The notes beneath the pieces were generated by a model that worked only from the letters and a program-made list of their open reading frames with translations, ran no database searches and was not told the DNA's origin. A stretch of 15,282 nucleotides of DNA. Origin: Boseongicola sp. SB0662_bin_57. GTDB lineage: Bacteria > Pseudomonadota > Alphaproteobacteria > Rhodobacterales > Rhodobacteraceae. Made by a program: the position numbers and the translations under genes. The stretch is taken from positions 1 to 15,282 of the forward strand of contig VXPN01000433.1 of NCBI GenBank assembly GCA_009839535.1, read 5' to 3'. This document shows, in pieces, positions 1 through 6,525 of this stretch; position 1 is the first letter of the stretch; each line of letters begins with the position of its first letter.

Positions 1-235
1 CTGGCAACCTCTGACCCGTGAAATCAATGCTTGCGACGGCCTGACGGTCCGTCAAGCTGAGTATATAGAGTCCCCAATTTTCGGTGTCCTTGAGCTTCGT
101 CTCGGCATGGTTGAGTGTCCTCTCGTCCATGGCCTTCGGCCTGTCGCCTCACCGTCCGCGACGTCTGGCGGCTTCGAGACCGGCGCGGACGTTCTTGAAG
201 ATCAGCTCCCGCCGGAACTCGTTGAAAATGGCGTT
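1..235 (-). pseudogene. Serine recombinase (resolvase/invertase) C-terminal remnant, in-frame stop, cut by window edge
   Basis: Read leftward, this frame shows the end of a serine recombinase catalytic domain: NEFRRELIFKNVRAGLEAAR matches the long helix E pattern (xEFERxLIRERTxAGLxAAR) that precedes the DNA-binding domain. A TGA stop at 149-151 interrupts it. The same frame then continues with GDRPKAMDERTLNHAETKLK and DTEN, a typical linker and start of the resolvase DNA-binding domain. Because family similarity lies on both sides of the TGA in one frame, this is a nonsense-mutated relic, not two genes. The frame is open up to 367, but residues before about 235 do not resemble the catalytic domain, and no Ser active-site region is present, so the 5' half is lost or rearranged. 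The last residues before the left edge no longer look like the family. The relic points to former mobile-element activity beside the toxin-antitoxin pair. Confidence 0.7.
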
Positions 236-537
236 CATGTACAGGTCGGCTCCGGCAGGGATGCACGCCAGGCTGACCGCAATGCTGTCATCCGAGCCGT
301 TGCGGAGCCCAACTGAAAGCCGGTGTGTGCCTTGCAGAAGCCCCTTGCGCCAATCCCTTTCTTCCATGGCATCACGCGTCTGTCGTCCGTTCCGCCCAAC
401 TCCAAATGCCTTTCCCGGAGCGCTGGCTGGCTATTGGTGCAAGTGCCTGAAATGCAGCCACGATTAATCCATGACTTGTGATCGAGCCGCTTTGAGGCCG
501 TTCTCGAAGCGCTCCGCGGCTGCAGCGGCCTCTTTCA

Positions 538-990
538 TCAGCGCATCGAGGCTGTCAGGCGGGTGCCGCCGTCCAGCATCCCCTTGAAAGTTGCATAGGC
601 GTCAGTTTTGCGGCCATAGGATCGCAATGTCCTCTCGTCGTTCACCCAGGCGAGCACGATGATCCTGGCGTCGCTATCGAAACGGTAGAACAGTCGATAC
701 TGTTGGAAGAACTTCGCCCGGAACCAGTGCTTCCGGCGATCGCCGAGAGTGTCCCCTTGCCGGAAGGCCGGGTCTCCCGGCTCGGACGGGATGCTCTCGC
801 TCACCAGTCTGAAGATGGCCGCCAGCCATTTCGTGCAGTTTTTCCTTCGCCAGGTCTCGGGGTCTCGCGTCTTGCGCCTTTCGACCTCATCGATCAGTCC
901 TTCGAGTTGGTCGAGAAAGACCGGATGTGCATAGATCGACCAGCCCTTGGCAATGAGTGGCGCTTCTGTGGGCGCAACACTGTCCGTCAT
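538..990 (-). CDS. yhaV: YhaV-family type II toxin (RelE-superfamily ribonuclease)
   Basis: This 150-residue protein resembles E. coli YhaV along its length: GWSIYAHPVFLDQLEGLIDE near the start, DPETWRRKNCTKWLAA, PAFRQGDTLG, YRLFYRF, and a C-terminal block with LAWVNDERTLRSYGRKTDAY. YhaV toxins are RelE-superfamily ribonucleases that act on mRNA/rRNA in the cytoplasm and are neutralised by the PrlF antitoxin. The ATG overlaps the antitoxin stop by four bases (ATGA at 987-990), so the pair is translationally coupled with the antitoxin first. The toxin looks full length and intact, although its surroundings are degraded recombinase sequence. That fits a stability module left behind by, or protecting, a mobile segment. 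Family assignment is firm; toxicity in this host is inferred. Confidence 0.93.
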   Translation of the reverse strand: MTDSVAPTEAPLIAKGWSIYAHPVFLDQLEGLIDEVERRKTRDPETWRRKNCTKWLAAIFRLVSESIPSEPGDPAFRQGDTLGDRRKHWFRAKFFQQYRLFYRFDSDARIIVLAWVNDERTLRSYGRKTDAYATFKGMLDGGTRLTASMR

Positions 991-1313
991 TCGTCGTCGT
1001 GCGACAGGGGCTCACCAAGATCGACGTCAATGTCGCCGACGAGCGCCTTGAGGCGGTCGTGCAAGGCACCGTCGAACGCACGAAGGTGTTCAGGATGCGC
1101 CTTGATGTCGGCCTCGACGAAATCGAGAAACGCGCGGAGCGCGGGATCGACGTCCTCGTCGCGCACCGGCTCGATGTAGACCCGGCCACTCGGCTCGATG
1201 CAATAGCGGATCCTGTCACCCTTGCCGAGCTTCAACTGCTTGCGTACACCACTCGGCACTGTCGTCTGGTAGCGATTGGTGAGCTTCGAAACATCCTGGA
1301 TGAGCGCGGCCAT
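987..1313 (-). CDS. prlF: PrlF (SohA)-family antitoxin, AbrB/SpoVT fold
   Basis: A 108-residue protein. Residues about 7-50 form the swapped-hairpin AbrB-type DNA-binding domain (LTNRYQTTVPSGVRKQLKLG, then GDRIRYCIEPSGRVYI), as in E. coli PrlF. The C-terminal half (DPALRAFLDFVEADI, ending in an acidic tail) is the toxin-binding part typical of PrlF. The frame is open to 1379, but I place the start at the ATG at 1311-1313: it has a GGGAG Shine-Dalgarno seven bases upstream, and translation from there begins right at the domain. It neutralises YhaV and probably autorepresses the operon. A short AT-richer patch at 1350-1379 could hold the promoter, with a possible -35 TTGCCA (complement of 1374-1379), but I see no convincing -10. 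Confidence 0.92.
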   Translation of the reverse strand: MAALIQDVSKLTNRYQTTVPSGVRKQLKLGKGDRIRYCIEPSGRVYIEPVRDEDVDPALRAFLDFVEADIKAHPEHLRAFDGALHDRLKALVGDIDVDLGEPLSHDDE

Positions 1314-2084
1314 GGCAGACTCCCGAAAGCGGGTCGCTTGGAACACCCGACAAGTAATGCAATTGAATTGTCGTGGCAACCTCGATCAGGATTGCGTGCA
1401 CCTGAAGATGTCGAATGGAATCCCGGTCAGGGTCTCGCGGGCAACGGAGGGCCAAAGGCGTCCCGATGTCATGGCATGTCTCCAACAGGACTGCCACGCG
1501 AGGCCGGCTGGAAACGGCAGGCTGCAAGGAAAAGCTCGAAGAGCGTCTCATCGCACTCTTGCACCACATTGTCGTGCTCGTGCTGGCGGATTTGCTCCGC
1601 TCAAATGCGACGTTGCCGCTGGCGTGGATGCGTGGCGGGGGAAATGTAGGCGGAAGCGCCGGAATGCCGTCTCATCGACCTGCACGGACACATGCACAGG
1701 GGAGCGTGTAACGCGCGGCCGGTTCAGTGTCCGGCATATCGATGGGCGTGCAACCGAGAAGACCTCGGCGAGGTCGCTGATCGGGCATTCCCGCGTGCAG
1801 CTCCAGTCAACTGCGCCCCGCCGAAGAAGGCTGGGCGCGAACTGTGTCCACCAATCGTTGCAAGTCCCAGATCATGCGGCGCTAAATTCCACGATCGAGA
1901 TCCTTCTCTTGGCTGCGCCGCTTGCGGCGCACGCGACGGCTCGGGCCGTCCCGCCTGGACGCCGATCAACGCCTATGGCGTCATGGACTTCCCGGAAGAA
2001 CTTTTCGGCGCGCGTTTCGTGGTCGAATGCCCGAGCGCCGGATCAAGCGGCTGCTGCGCGAGAAGCTTCTCGACGAAAGGCAGG
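1314..2084. other. 771-bp stretch without an intact gene; degraded mobile-element sequence
   Basis: No frame here has a convincing start, ribosome site and family pattern. Several long open frames exist on both strands, but they are low-complexity Arg/Ala/Pro-rich products of high GC. The only part I can assign is the helix-turn-helix relic at about 1716-1860, listed separately. A leftward frame at about 1930-2030 (containing ETRAEKFFREVHDAIGV) has a coding-like texture but matches no family I recognise and is bounded by stops. The stretch is best read as decayed accessory DNA between the toxin-antitoxin pair and the AraC regulator. Confidence 0.6.
1716..1860 (-). pseudogene. Serine recombinase C-terminal helix-turn-helix remnant (frameshifted)
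   Basis: Translating leftward from 1790 to 1716 gives CPISDLAEVFSVARPSICRT followed by LNRP. This matches the C-terminal helix-turn-helix of the resolvase-type serine recombinases, which have a pattern like (T/S)xxDLAELFxVxRxTVYRxL. Just upstream the homology changes frame twice. One frame reads GGAQLT, the next LELHAG, and the third ECPISDL. Joined, they give the usual linker (AQLxELHxxGE) before the helix-turn-helix. With two frame changes inside about 60 bases and no start codon, this is a dead fragment. It is on the same strand as the N-terminal recombinase relic at 4250-4642 and lies downstream of it, as the tail of the same gene would. Confidence 0.55.
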
Positions 2085-3071
2085 TCAGGCTCCCTTGGAC
2101 CACGCGCTCGGCGTCTGACCGGTCACCCGCAGGAATTCCCGGTTGAAATTCGACTTCGTCTGGAACCCCGCGGAGAACATCGACTGCGTCACGGACTGCC
2201 CGGCTTTCAGGGCGCGCTGCGCCTCGGCCACGCGCGCCTTGTTCACGTATCGCGACACGTTCTCGCCCGTGCTCCGGTTGATCGCCGCGGAGAGCCGCTT
2301 GGCTGGCAGACGCAATCGGCGCGCCAACCGGCCCAGGGTCAGGTCGGGGTCGAGATAGAGCCTGTCCTTGTCCATCAACGCTTGGAGACGGGCCATGATC
2401 TCGGCATCGCTTGCCTCCTGCGCGGGATCGGACCCTGGCGTCGCGGGCGGGGCTTCCAGCGTGGCCAGGCCACGCGACAGGCTCAGGCCGCCGATCAGAA
2501 GCAGGTTTCCGGCCGAGTACAGGCTGATGATCCAGGGTTTCAGGTGCCCGGCCCCTGCGACCTGGGCCGCACCGATCAGGACATCGCTGAGGGCTGATGC
2601 CACCAGCGCAATCCCGATGATCTGCCACAATCGCCCTGGCGTTCCCCCCGCTTCGAGGGTCGTGTTCAGCAAGGCGTCCCCTTGCCTCCGGGCGCTCCAC
2701 AGGATGGCGGCACCGTAGCCCGCGAACAGGAGCGGGATCACGACGTCCAATGCGGCAGGCCGGACGAGCAGGGCCAAAACCGCAACCACGGACCCCAGCG
2801 CATGGATCACGTCGCGGTGCGAGGGGTACCGGTCGCGCGCGGCCCGAAAGGCCAGCCAGGCGGCAGCCGGAATGAGCGTTGCGGTGACCGGCTGTGCCAG
2901 CCTTGCACCCGGAACGCCGTAATGCTGTGCCAGCGAGATCACGGCCGCCTGCATCGCGCACAGCCCAAGGACCCAGGCCAGAGGCGCGTTCGCCCGTCCC
3001 GTTACCACCATGCGCAGGAACAGGAAGGCCAGGACCAGCGCAGCGAAGAGCGTAACGGGAAGGCTGGGCAT
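2085..3071 (-). CDS. AraC-family transcriptional regulator with N-terminal membrane domain
   Basis: The 328-residue product has two parts. Residues 1 to about 200 contain roughly six to seven hydrophobic segments (for example LPVTLFAALVLAFLFLRMVV at the start, then GSVVAVLALLV, VIPLLFAGYGAAIL, IIGIALVASALSDVLIG), separated by short Arg/Lys-rich loops. Residues about 225-328 are an AraC/XylS double helix-turn-helix: LTLGRLARRLRLPAKRLSAA is the first helix-turn-helix, RYVNKARVAEAQRAL the linker helix, and FSAGFQTKSNFNREFLRVTG with TPSAW the conserved second one. Regulators of this layout are thought to sense a signal at the inner membrane and bind DNA from there. It is transcribed divergently from the secreted hydrolase at 3216 across a 144-bp region with tandem repeats, so the hydrolase gene is the likely target, probably together with itself. 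The start ATG has only a distant GGAG (12 bases). Confidence 0.9.
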   Translation of the reverse strand: MPSLPVTLFAALVLAFLFLRMVVTGRANAPLAWVLGLCAMQAAVISLAQHYGVPGARLAQPVTATLIPAAAWLAFRAARDRYPSHRDVIHALGSVVAVLALLVRPAALDVVIPLLFAGYGAAILWSARRQGDALLNTTLEAGGTPGRLWQIIGIALVASALSDVLIGAAQVAGAGHLKPWIISLYSAGNLLLIGGLSLSRGLATLEAPPATPGSDPAQEASDAEIMARLQALMDKDRLYLDPDLTLGRLARRLRLPAKRLSAAINRSTGENVSRYVNKARVAEAQRALKAGQSVTQSMFSAGFQTKSNFNREFLRVTGQTPSAWSKGA

Positions 3072-3112
3072 TGGGCGAGGGCACTCCGTCGGTCAAGATC
3101 GCTTCGATCCGT

Positions 3113-3148
3113 GTCCTTAAACCGGTTTCGCACGTCCTGAAACCGGTT
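3113..3148. promoter_or_regulatory. Two 15-bp direct repeats spaced 21 bp: probable AraC-family operator
   Basis: GTCCTNAAACCGGTT occurs at 3113-3127 and again at 3134-3148, differing only at N (T or G). The start-to-start distance is exactly 21 bp, two helical turns, so both copies face the same side of the DNA. AraC-family dimers classically bind direct half-sites at about this spacing. Each copy also contains the palindrome AACCGGTT. The repeats lie between the divergent regulator (ATG at 3071) and hydrolase (ATG at 3216) genes. Binding is inferred; the repeat is seen directly. Confidence 0.7.
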
Positions 3149-3151
3149 CGA

Positions 3152-3172
3152 GGACGCGCCTCGGTCGCGTCC
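3152..3172. promoter_or_regulatory. Perfect 7-bp inverted repeat (GGACGCG / CGCGTCC) in hydrolase upstream region
   Basis: GGACGCG at 3152-3158 and its exact reverse complement at 3166-3172 flank a 7-base spacer. The repeat starts three bases after the tandem AraC-type repeats and ends 43 bases before the hydrolase start. It could be a second protein site or a hairpin in the hydrolase leader RNA. There is no T-run, so it does not look like a terminator. Confidence 0.45.
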
Positions 3173-3215
3173 GGTGCACGCAATTCGCATCGCAACTGCA
3201 ACCGGAGCATGAGAC

Positions 3216-4232
3216 ATGAAGCTGAACCCCATGATCACCGTCGCCGTCATCGTCCTTCCCGCCATGGTGGCCGCGGGCACCCCCGGCTTCAGGCCGATAT
3301 CGGTCGAGGCCCCGCATCACGGCCGGCCCGTCACCGGGGGCCAATGGCATCCGACCGAGGCCGCAGGCCGCGCAACGGTGATCGCGGAGAACCCCGTTTT
3401 CCATGGCGTGGAGGTCATCGAAGGCGCCCCGATGGCTGACGGCCCTGCGCCTCTCGTGCTGCTGAGCCATGGCTTGGGAGGGTCCATGCGCTCCATGGCC
3501 TGGCTCGCCACGGGACTGGCGGAACAGGGCGCGGTCGTCGTCGCCGTGAACCATCCGAACTCGACCTGGGGCGATTTCGACATGGAGGCCGCGCTGGACC
3601 ACTGGACTCGCGTCGCCGACCTGTCGCTGGCGCTCGACACGGTCCTGGCCGACCCGGAGTTCGCCGACAGGATCGATCTGGACCGGGTCATGGCGGCCGG
3701 CTTTTCCTTCGGCGGCTGGACGGCGCTGTCCATGGGCGGCGTCACCGGGCGGATCGAAGGGTATGCGGCCCATTGCGATGTCTACGCCGCTTCCGCGTCC
3801 CATTGCCGGGATCTGGCACGTGGCGGGATCGACCAGCGGAACCGGGCGGCGGCGGCATGGGATGCATCCTGCAAGGACCCGCGGATCACGCATGTTGCAG
3901 CCATCGACCCGGCTCTTGTCTGGGGTCTGGAAAGGACCGACACCGAGGCCTTGGTCGAGAACGTGACGCTGTTCGGTCTGGGTGAGGGTCAGGACCGCCT
4001 GGCCGCCACGGACTTCGATGCCAGCGGCTTCGTTGGCCTGGTGCCGCACGCTTCGGTCGAGCGGTTCGTTCCCGCCTGGCACTTTTCCATGTTGCCGCTC
4101 TGCAAGCCTGCCGGCGCCGCAATCCTGGAGGAAGAGAACGACGATCCGGTCTGCACCGATCCGGACGGCGCCGATCGGGCGGCGCTCCACCGGAGCGTGA
4201 TCGACCGGATCGCAATCGACCTGGGGCTTTGA
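3216..4232 (+). CDS. Secreted alpha/beta hydrolase (dienelactone hydrolase / PAF-acetylhydrolase-like)
   Basis: The 338-residue product begins with a signal peptide: MKLNP, a hydrophobic stretch MITVAVIVLPAMVAA, and a probable cleavage near residue 20. The mature part has alpha/beta hydrolase landmarks. LLSHGLGG (about residues 82-89) is the oxyanion-hole strand, VMAAGFSFGGWTAL contains the nucleophile elbow GFSFGG with Ser164, and His289 (VPAWHFSML) is a candidate catalytic histidine. Several cysteines (about 187, 197, 219, 296, 313) suggest disulfides in the periplasm. GGAG eight bases upstream supports the ATG at 3216. The family cleaves esters or lactones; the substrate here cannot be told. 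The divergent AraC regulator and its tandem repeats suggest inducible expression. There is no clear partner downstream, and the next 690 bases hold only recombinase debris. Confidence 0.88.
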   Translation: MKLNPMITVAVIVLPAMVAAGTPGFRPISVEAPHHGRPVTGGQWHPTEAAGRATVIAENPVFHGVEVIEGAPMADGPAPLVLLSHGLGGSMRSMAWLATGLAEQGAVVVAVNHPNSTWGDFDMEAALDHWTRVADLSLALDTVLADPEFADRIDLDRVMAAGFSFGGWTALSMGGVTGRIEGYAAHCDVYAASASHCRDLARGGIDQRNRAAAAWDASCKDPRITHVAAIDPALVWGLERTDTEALVENVTLFGLGEGQDRLAATDFDASGFVGLVPHASVERFVPAWHFSMLPLCKPAGAAILEEENDDPVCTDPDGADRAALHRSVIDRIAIDLGL

Positions 4233-4925
4233 CGACCCGCTCGGCCGGCGGACCCGTTCCGCGGGCGGAGCTGGCATTCGGACAGGTTTTCTCGCGTTCG
4301 CACCAGGGAACCCCCGTGCTTCGGGCCGTCGCGGGAAGTCGGGCCCTCTTTCCGTGGTTGGTTCAGCGGTCAGGCGCCGGACCGGTCCCCTCTCCTTTTT
4401 TGGCGGCAGGGACCGGCGCGAGTGGCTGCGTCCGGGCCGTTCGCGCTGCAGGCACCGTGAGAGACCGGTCAAGATCTGCGTGGCGGACTTCCTGGCCGCA
4501 GTCTCGACGCGACCAGCGTGTCGCCCTCGCGAAGGGCGGCCAGCGGGTGGTCGAGATCGGTTCCGGTGAGTCCATGGTCCGCGCAGGTCCGGTTCTCGGC
4601 CACGACCGGCTCGAGCCGCGCGTTCCGCTGCGTCTCTCCACCGTGGCGATGCGTTCCGGCCAGGAGACATCTGGTTGAACCATTCGATGCATCGCCAGCT
4701 GGACGCGATGGCGGGAATCGCGGAACTTCCGCCCAGCCAGACGTCACCAGTCGGTCAAGGAGCTTCGTTCCCTTGGTCAGTGCCGGCATCGCCCAGTCGC
4801 TGCCGCATGCCGGTTCACCTTGCAGCGATGACATTGGCATCTTTCGGTTTCGGAGCCTCATTCGGCACCGGGTGTCAGAACAACCGCGCAAGAGGGGCTT
4901 CCCCAATGCCGTCCCTGGGAGGACA
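4233..4925. other. 693-bp stretch without an intact gene; contains recombinase debris
   Basis: No intact coding sequence is supported here. The N-terminal serine recombinase relic occupies about 4250-4642. Between 4643 and 4925 a leftward frame (KGTKLLDRLVTSGWAEV) looks somewhat protein-like and stays open into the relic, but it does not match the family N-terminus and I do not recognise it. The open frames on the other strand are Arg/Pro/Ser-rich and have no family pattern. Confidence 0.6.
4250..4642 (-). pseudogene. Serine recombinase N-terminal catalytic-domain remnant (frameshifted)
   Basis: Leftward from 4636, TQRNARLEPVVAENRTCADH continues into GLTGTDLDHPLAALREGDTL and VASRL. This corresponds to the QRxALxxLGVxxxRIYxDHGLTGTxRxRPxLxxALxxxRxGDTLVVxKLDRLARS region of resolvase-type serine recombinases. 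That frame ends in TGA at 4469-4471. The next expected motif appears in another frame from about 4478, as DLDRSLTVPAARTART (family: KLDRLARSVPDARxIA). Further on, near 4300, LVRTRENL resembles the helix E motif DLIRxRTREGM. The N-terminal segment with the catalytic Ser (YARVST-like) is not recognisable, and several frame changes are needed, so the gene is dead. It is on the same strand as the tail fragment at 1716-1860, and both may come from one gene. Confidence 0.6.
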
Positions 4926-5381
4926 TTACCAGATCTGGCTGAGCTGCTCCTTCGAGAGTTCCCCGGGGACGATGGCCAGCGGCACGGGCAGGGACCCAAG
5001 GCGACGCGAAAGAGCCGTCACGATGGGGCCCGGGCCGCCATTGTCGGGGCTGGCGCCGAGCACGAGCATCCCGATTCCGCCGTCTTCCTCGATCTGCGCC
5101 AGGATTTCGGGCACGGCCTCTCCTTCGCGGATCACCAGTTCGGGGTCCACATTCCGCCTGTCGTGCATCCATTTGGCGAAAACCTCGAAATGCGCGTGGA
5201 TGCGCTCGCGCGCCTCTTCCCGCATGACCTCACCGACGCCGATCCAGTGCTGGAACTCCTCTGGCGGGATGACGGCGAGAACCTGCACGTGCCCGCCTGT
5301 CCTCGATGCGCCCGTGGCCGCAAACCGAATCGCGTTCAGGCATTCGCGGCTGTCATCGAGGATCACCAGGAACTTTCTCAT
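4926..5381 (-). CDS. Universal stress protein, UspA family
   Basis: A 151-residue single-domain Usp protein. It opens with the Usp first strand, MRKFLVILDDSRECLNAIRF, has the central HVQVLAVIP strand and REGEAVPEILAQIEED, and ends with MLVLGASPDNGGPGPIVTAL and VPLAIVPG. The glycine-rich loop (about residues 109-121) sits where ATP-binding Usps carry G-2x-G-9x-G(S/T), but the spacing here does not fit that motif cleanly, so nucleotide binding is uncertain. A strong GGAGG lies six bases before the ATG. It begins 35 bp after the stop of the leftward cyclodeaminase-family gene and is probably the last gene of that operon. Its role there is unknown; Usps usually respond to starvation or stress. 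Confidence 0.9.
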   Translation of the reverse strand: MRKFLVILDDSRECLNAIRFAATGASRTGGHVQVLAVIPPEEFQHWIGVGEVMREEARERIHAHFEVFAKWMHDRRNVDPELVIREGEAVPEILAQIEEDGGIGMLVLGASPDNGGPGPIVTALSRRLGSLPVPLAIVPGELSKEQLSQIW

Positions 5382-5416
5382 GCTCTGCCTCCGGCCCGGG
5401 GCGCAAGATGCGCGGA

Positions 5417-6397
5417 TCAGGAGCCGCTGTCCAACGCGGCGTCTGCGACGACCAGCCCTGCTCCTGTTTCCCGTGCACGCGTGTATGCCAGGACGGCAGC
5501 GGCATGGTCGCCAAGAGCCATCCCCCGAAACGCGAAGGCAGCGGGCTGCTTCGGCTCGTCAATGCGGCCTGTGACGAGATCGGTCAGATCGCCGGCAATG
5601 TCCCTTGCGTCCAGCATGGGGCGATCCGCGGCCCGTTCCTGTTCGAGATCGTCGATCACGACGGCGCCGATGCGGGCGAGGCTGTCGGGCAGCCAGGGAA
5701 TGCACAGGTCGGTGATCGCGGCGAAGGCGTTGGGCTTCATCCACGCCGCGTCAAGGAAGGGCTCGACCGCGTAGTCGAGCGTGATGGACGTAACCACGAT
5801 GTCAGCCTCGCGAAGGGTTTCTTCCGGATCCGCTGCACGGGCGTCCAGTCCCAATGCACGGGTTTCCTCGCAAAAGGCGTCACGATTGGCCGTGCTTCGG
5901 CCGCAGGCCAGGACCTGTCGCAAGGGAAAGAGCGCACGAAACGCGGCGAGATGGCTTCGCGCCTGGACGCCGCAGCCAACGAACCCGACCGACGTGGAGG
6001 CGGGATCGGCCAGGCGCCGCGCCGCGACCGCCGAGAGTGCAGCCGTCCTGTGCGCCGTGATCCAGTTCGCTCCCATGACCGCCTTCAACAGGCCGGTCTC
6101 GGCGTCAAGCGCGAGGATGGCCCCGTTGATCGAGGGCAGGCCACGCCCAGGATTGGCCGGGCTGACGCTGACGGTCTTGAGGACCGTCAGGCCCTCGTCG
6201 CCGACGGCAAGCGTCGACATCATGTAGCGCCCGCCGCCCGGCAGCAGCGCGGACTTGGGCGTGACATGGAGCCGGCCTTCGGACTTCGCGATCAGCGCGG
6301 CCTCGATGGCATCGGCAATTTCGCCGGGCTGGATTGCAAGCGCCTCGATCGCGTTGTCGGGCAGGTAAAGGAACCTGCCGTCGTCGTGTGATGCCAT
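5417..6397 (-). CDS. Ornithine cyclodeaminase / mu-crystallin-family NAD(P)-dependent enzyme
   Basis: A 326-residue protein of normal family length. LKTVSVSPANPGRGLPSING and the ALDAETGLLKAVMGANWITA-HRTAALSAVAARRLA block (residues about 73-130) are the family substrate-side signature. VGFVGCGVQARSHLAAF (about 138-153) is the Rossmann NAD(P) loop. Asp230 (AITDLCIPWLPDSL) aligns with the catalytic-Asp position, but the usual GxxxxGKxEL sequence after it is replaced, so the substrate is probably not ornithine. Members include ornithine cyclodeaminase, alanine dehydrogenase, ketimine reductase and EutC-type enzymes. GAGGAGG ten bases upstream supports the start. It follows the aminotransferase gene by about 128 bp and precedes the stress protein gene by 35 bp. 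The likely role is reductive or deaminating handling of an amino acid or imine linked to the transaminase. Confidence 0.88.
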   Translation of the reverse strand: MASHDDGRFLYLPDNAIEALAIQPGEIADAIEAALIAKSEGRLHVTPKSALLPGGGRYMMSTLAVGDEGLTVLKTVSVSPANPGRGLPSINGAILALDAETGLLKAVMGANWITAHRTAALSAVAARRLADPASTSVGFVGCGVQARSHLAAFRALFPLRQVLACGRSTANRDAFCEETRALGLDARAADPEETLREADIVVTSITLDYAVEPFLDAAWMKPNAFAAITDLCIPWLPDSLARIGAVVIDDLEQERAADRPMLDARDIAGDLTDLVTGRIDEPKQPAAFAFRGMALGDHAAAVLAYTRARETGAGLVVADAALDSGS

Positions 6398-6525
6398 CAG
6401 TGGCGTGCCTCCTCTGGGTCAGGAACAGCGTGGACGAGGTTCCGGGCCGAGTCCACACGCCGATACGGGACGTTCCCTTCGCCTCCGGGAGCGGCCGCTG
6501 GTGGTGCCCGGCGTGCCAAGGGCCG

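Noticed and set aside
1276..2597. Two long overlapping plus-strand frames (1276-2118 and 1692-2597)
   Set aside because: Both run antisense through the prlF upstream region or into araC, are low-complexity Arg/Ala/Gly-rich, and have no motifs. The only assignable signal there is on the minus strand.
3117..4670. 517-residue open frame on the minus strand opposite the hydrolase
   Set aside because: It is Arg/Pro/Gly-rich without family motifs, and its opposite strand encodes a clear signal-peptide hydrolase. It is a high-GC antisense shadow.
5306..6391. 361-residue plus-strand frame opposite the cyclodeaminase-family gene
   Set aside because: It is antisense to a gene with a clear NAD-binding loop and has no recognisable fold or ribosome site.
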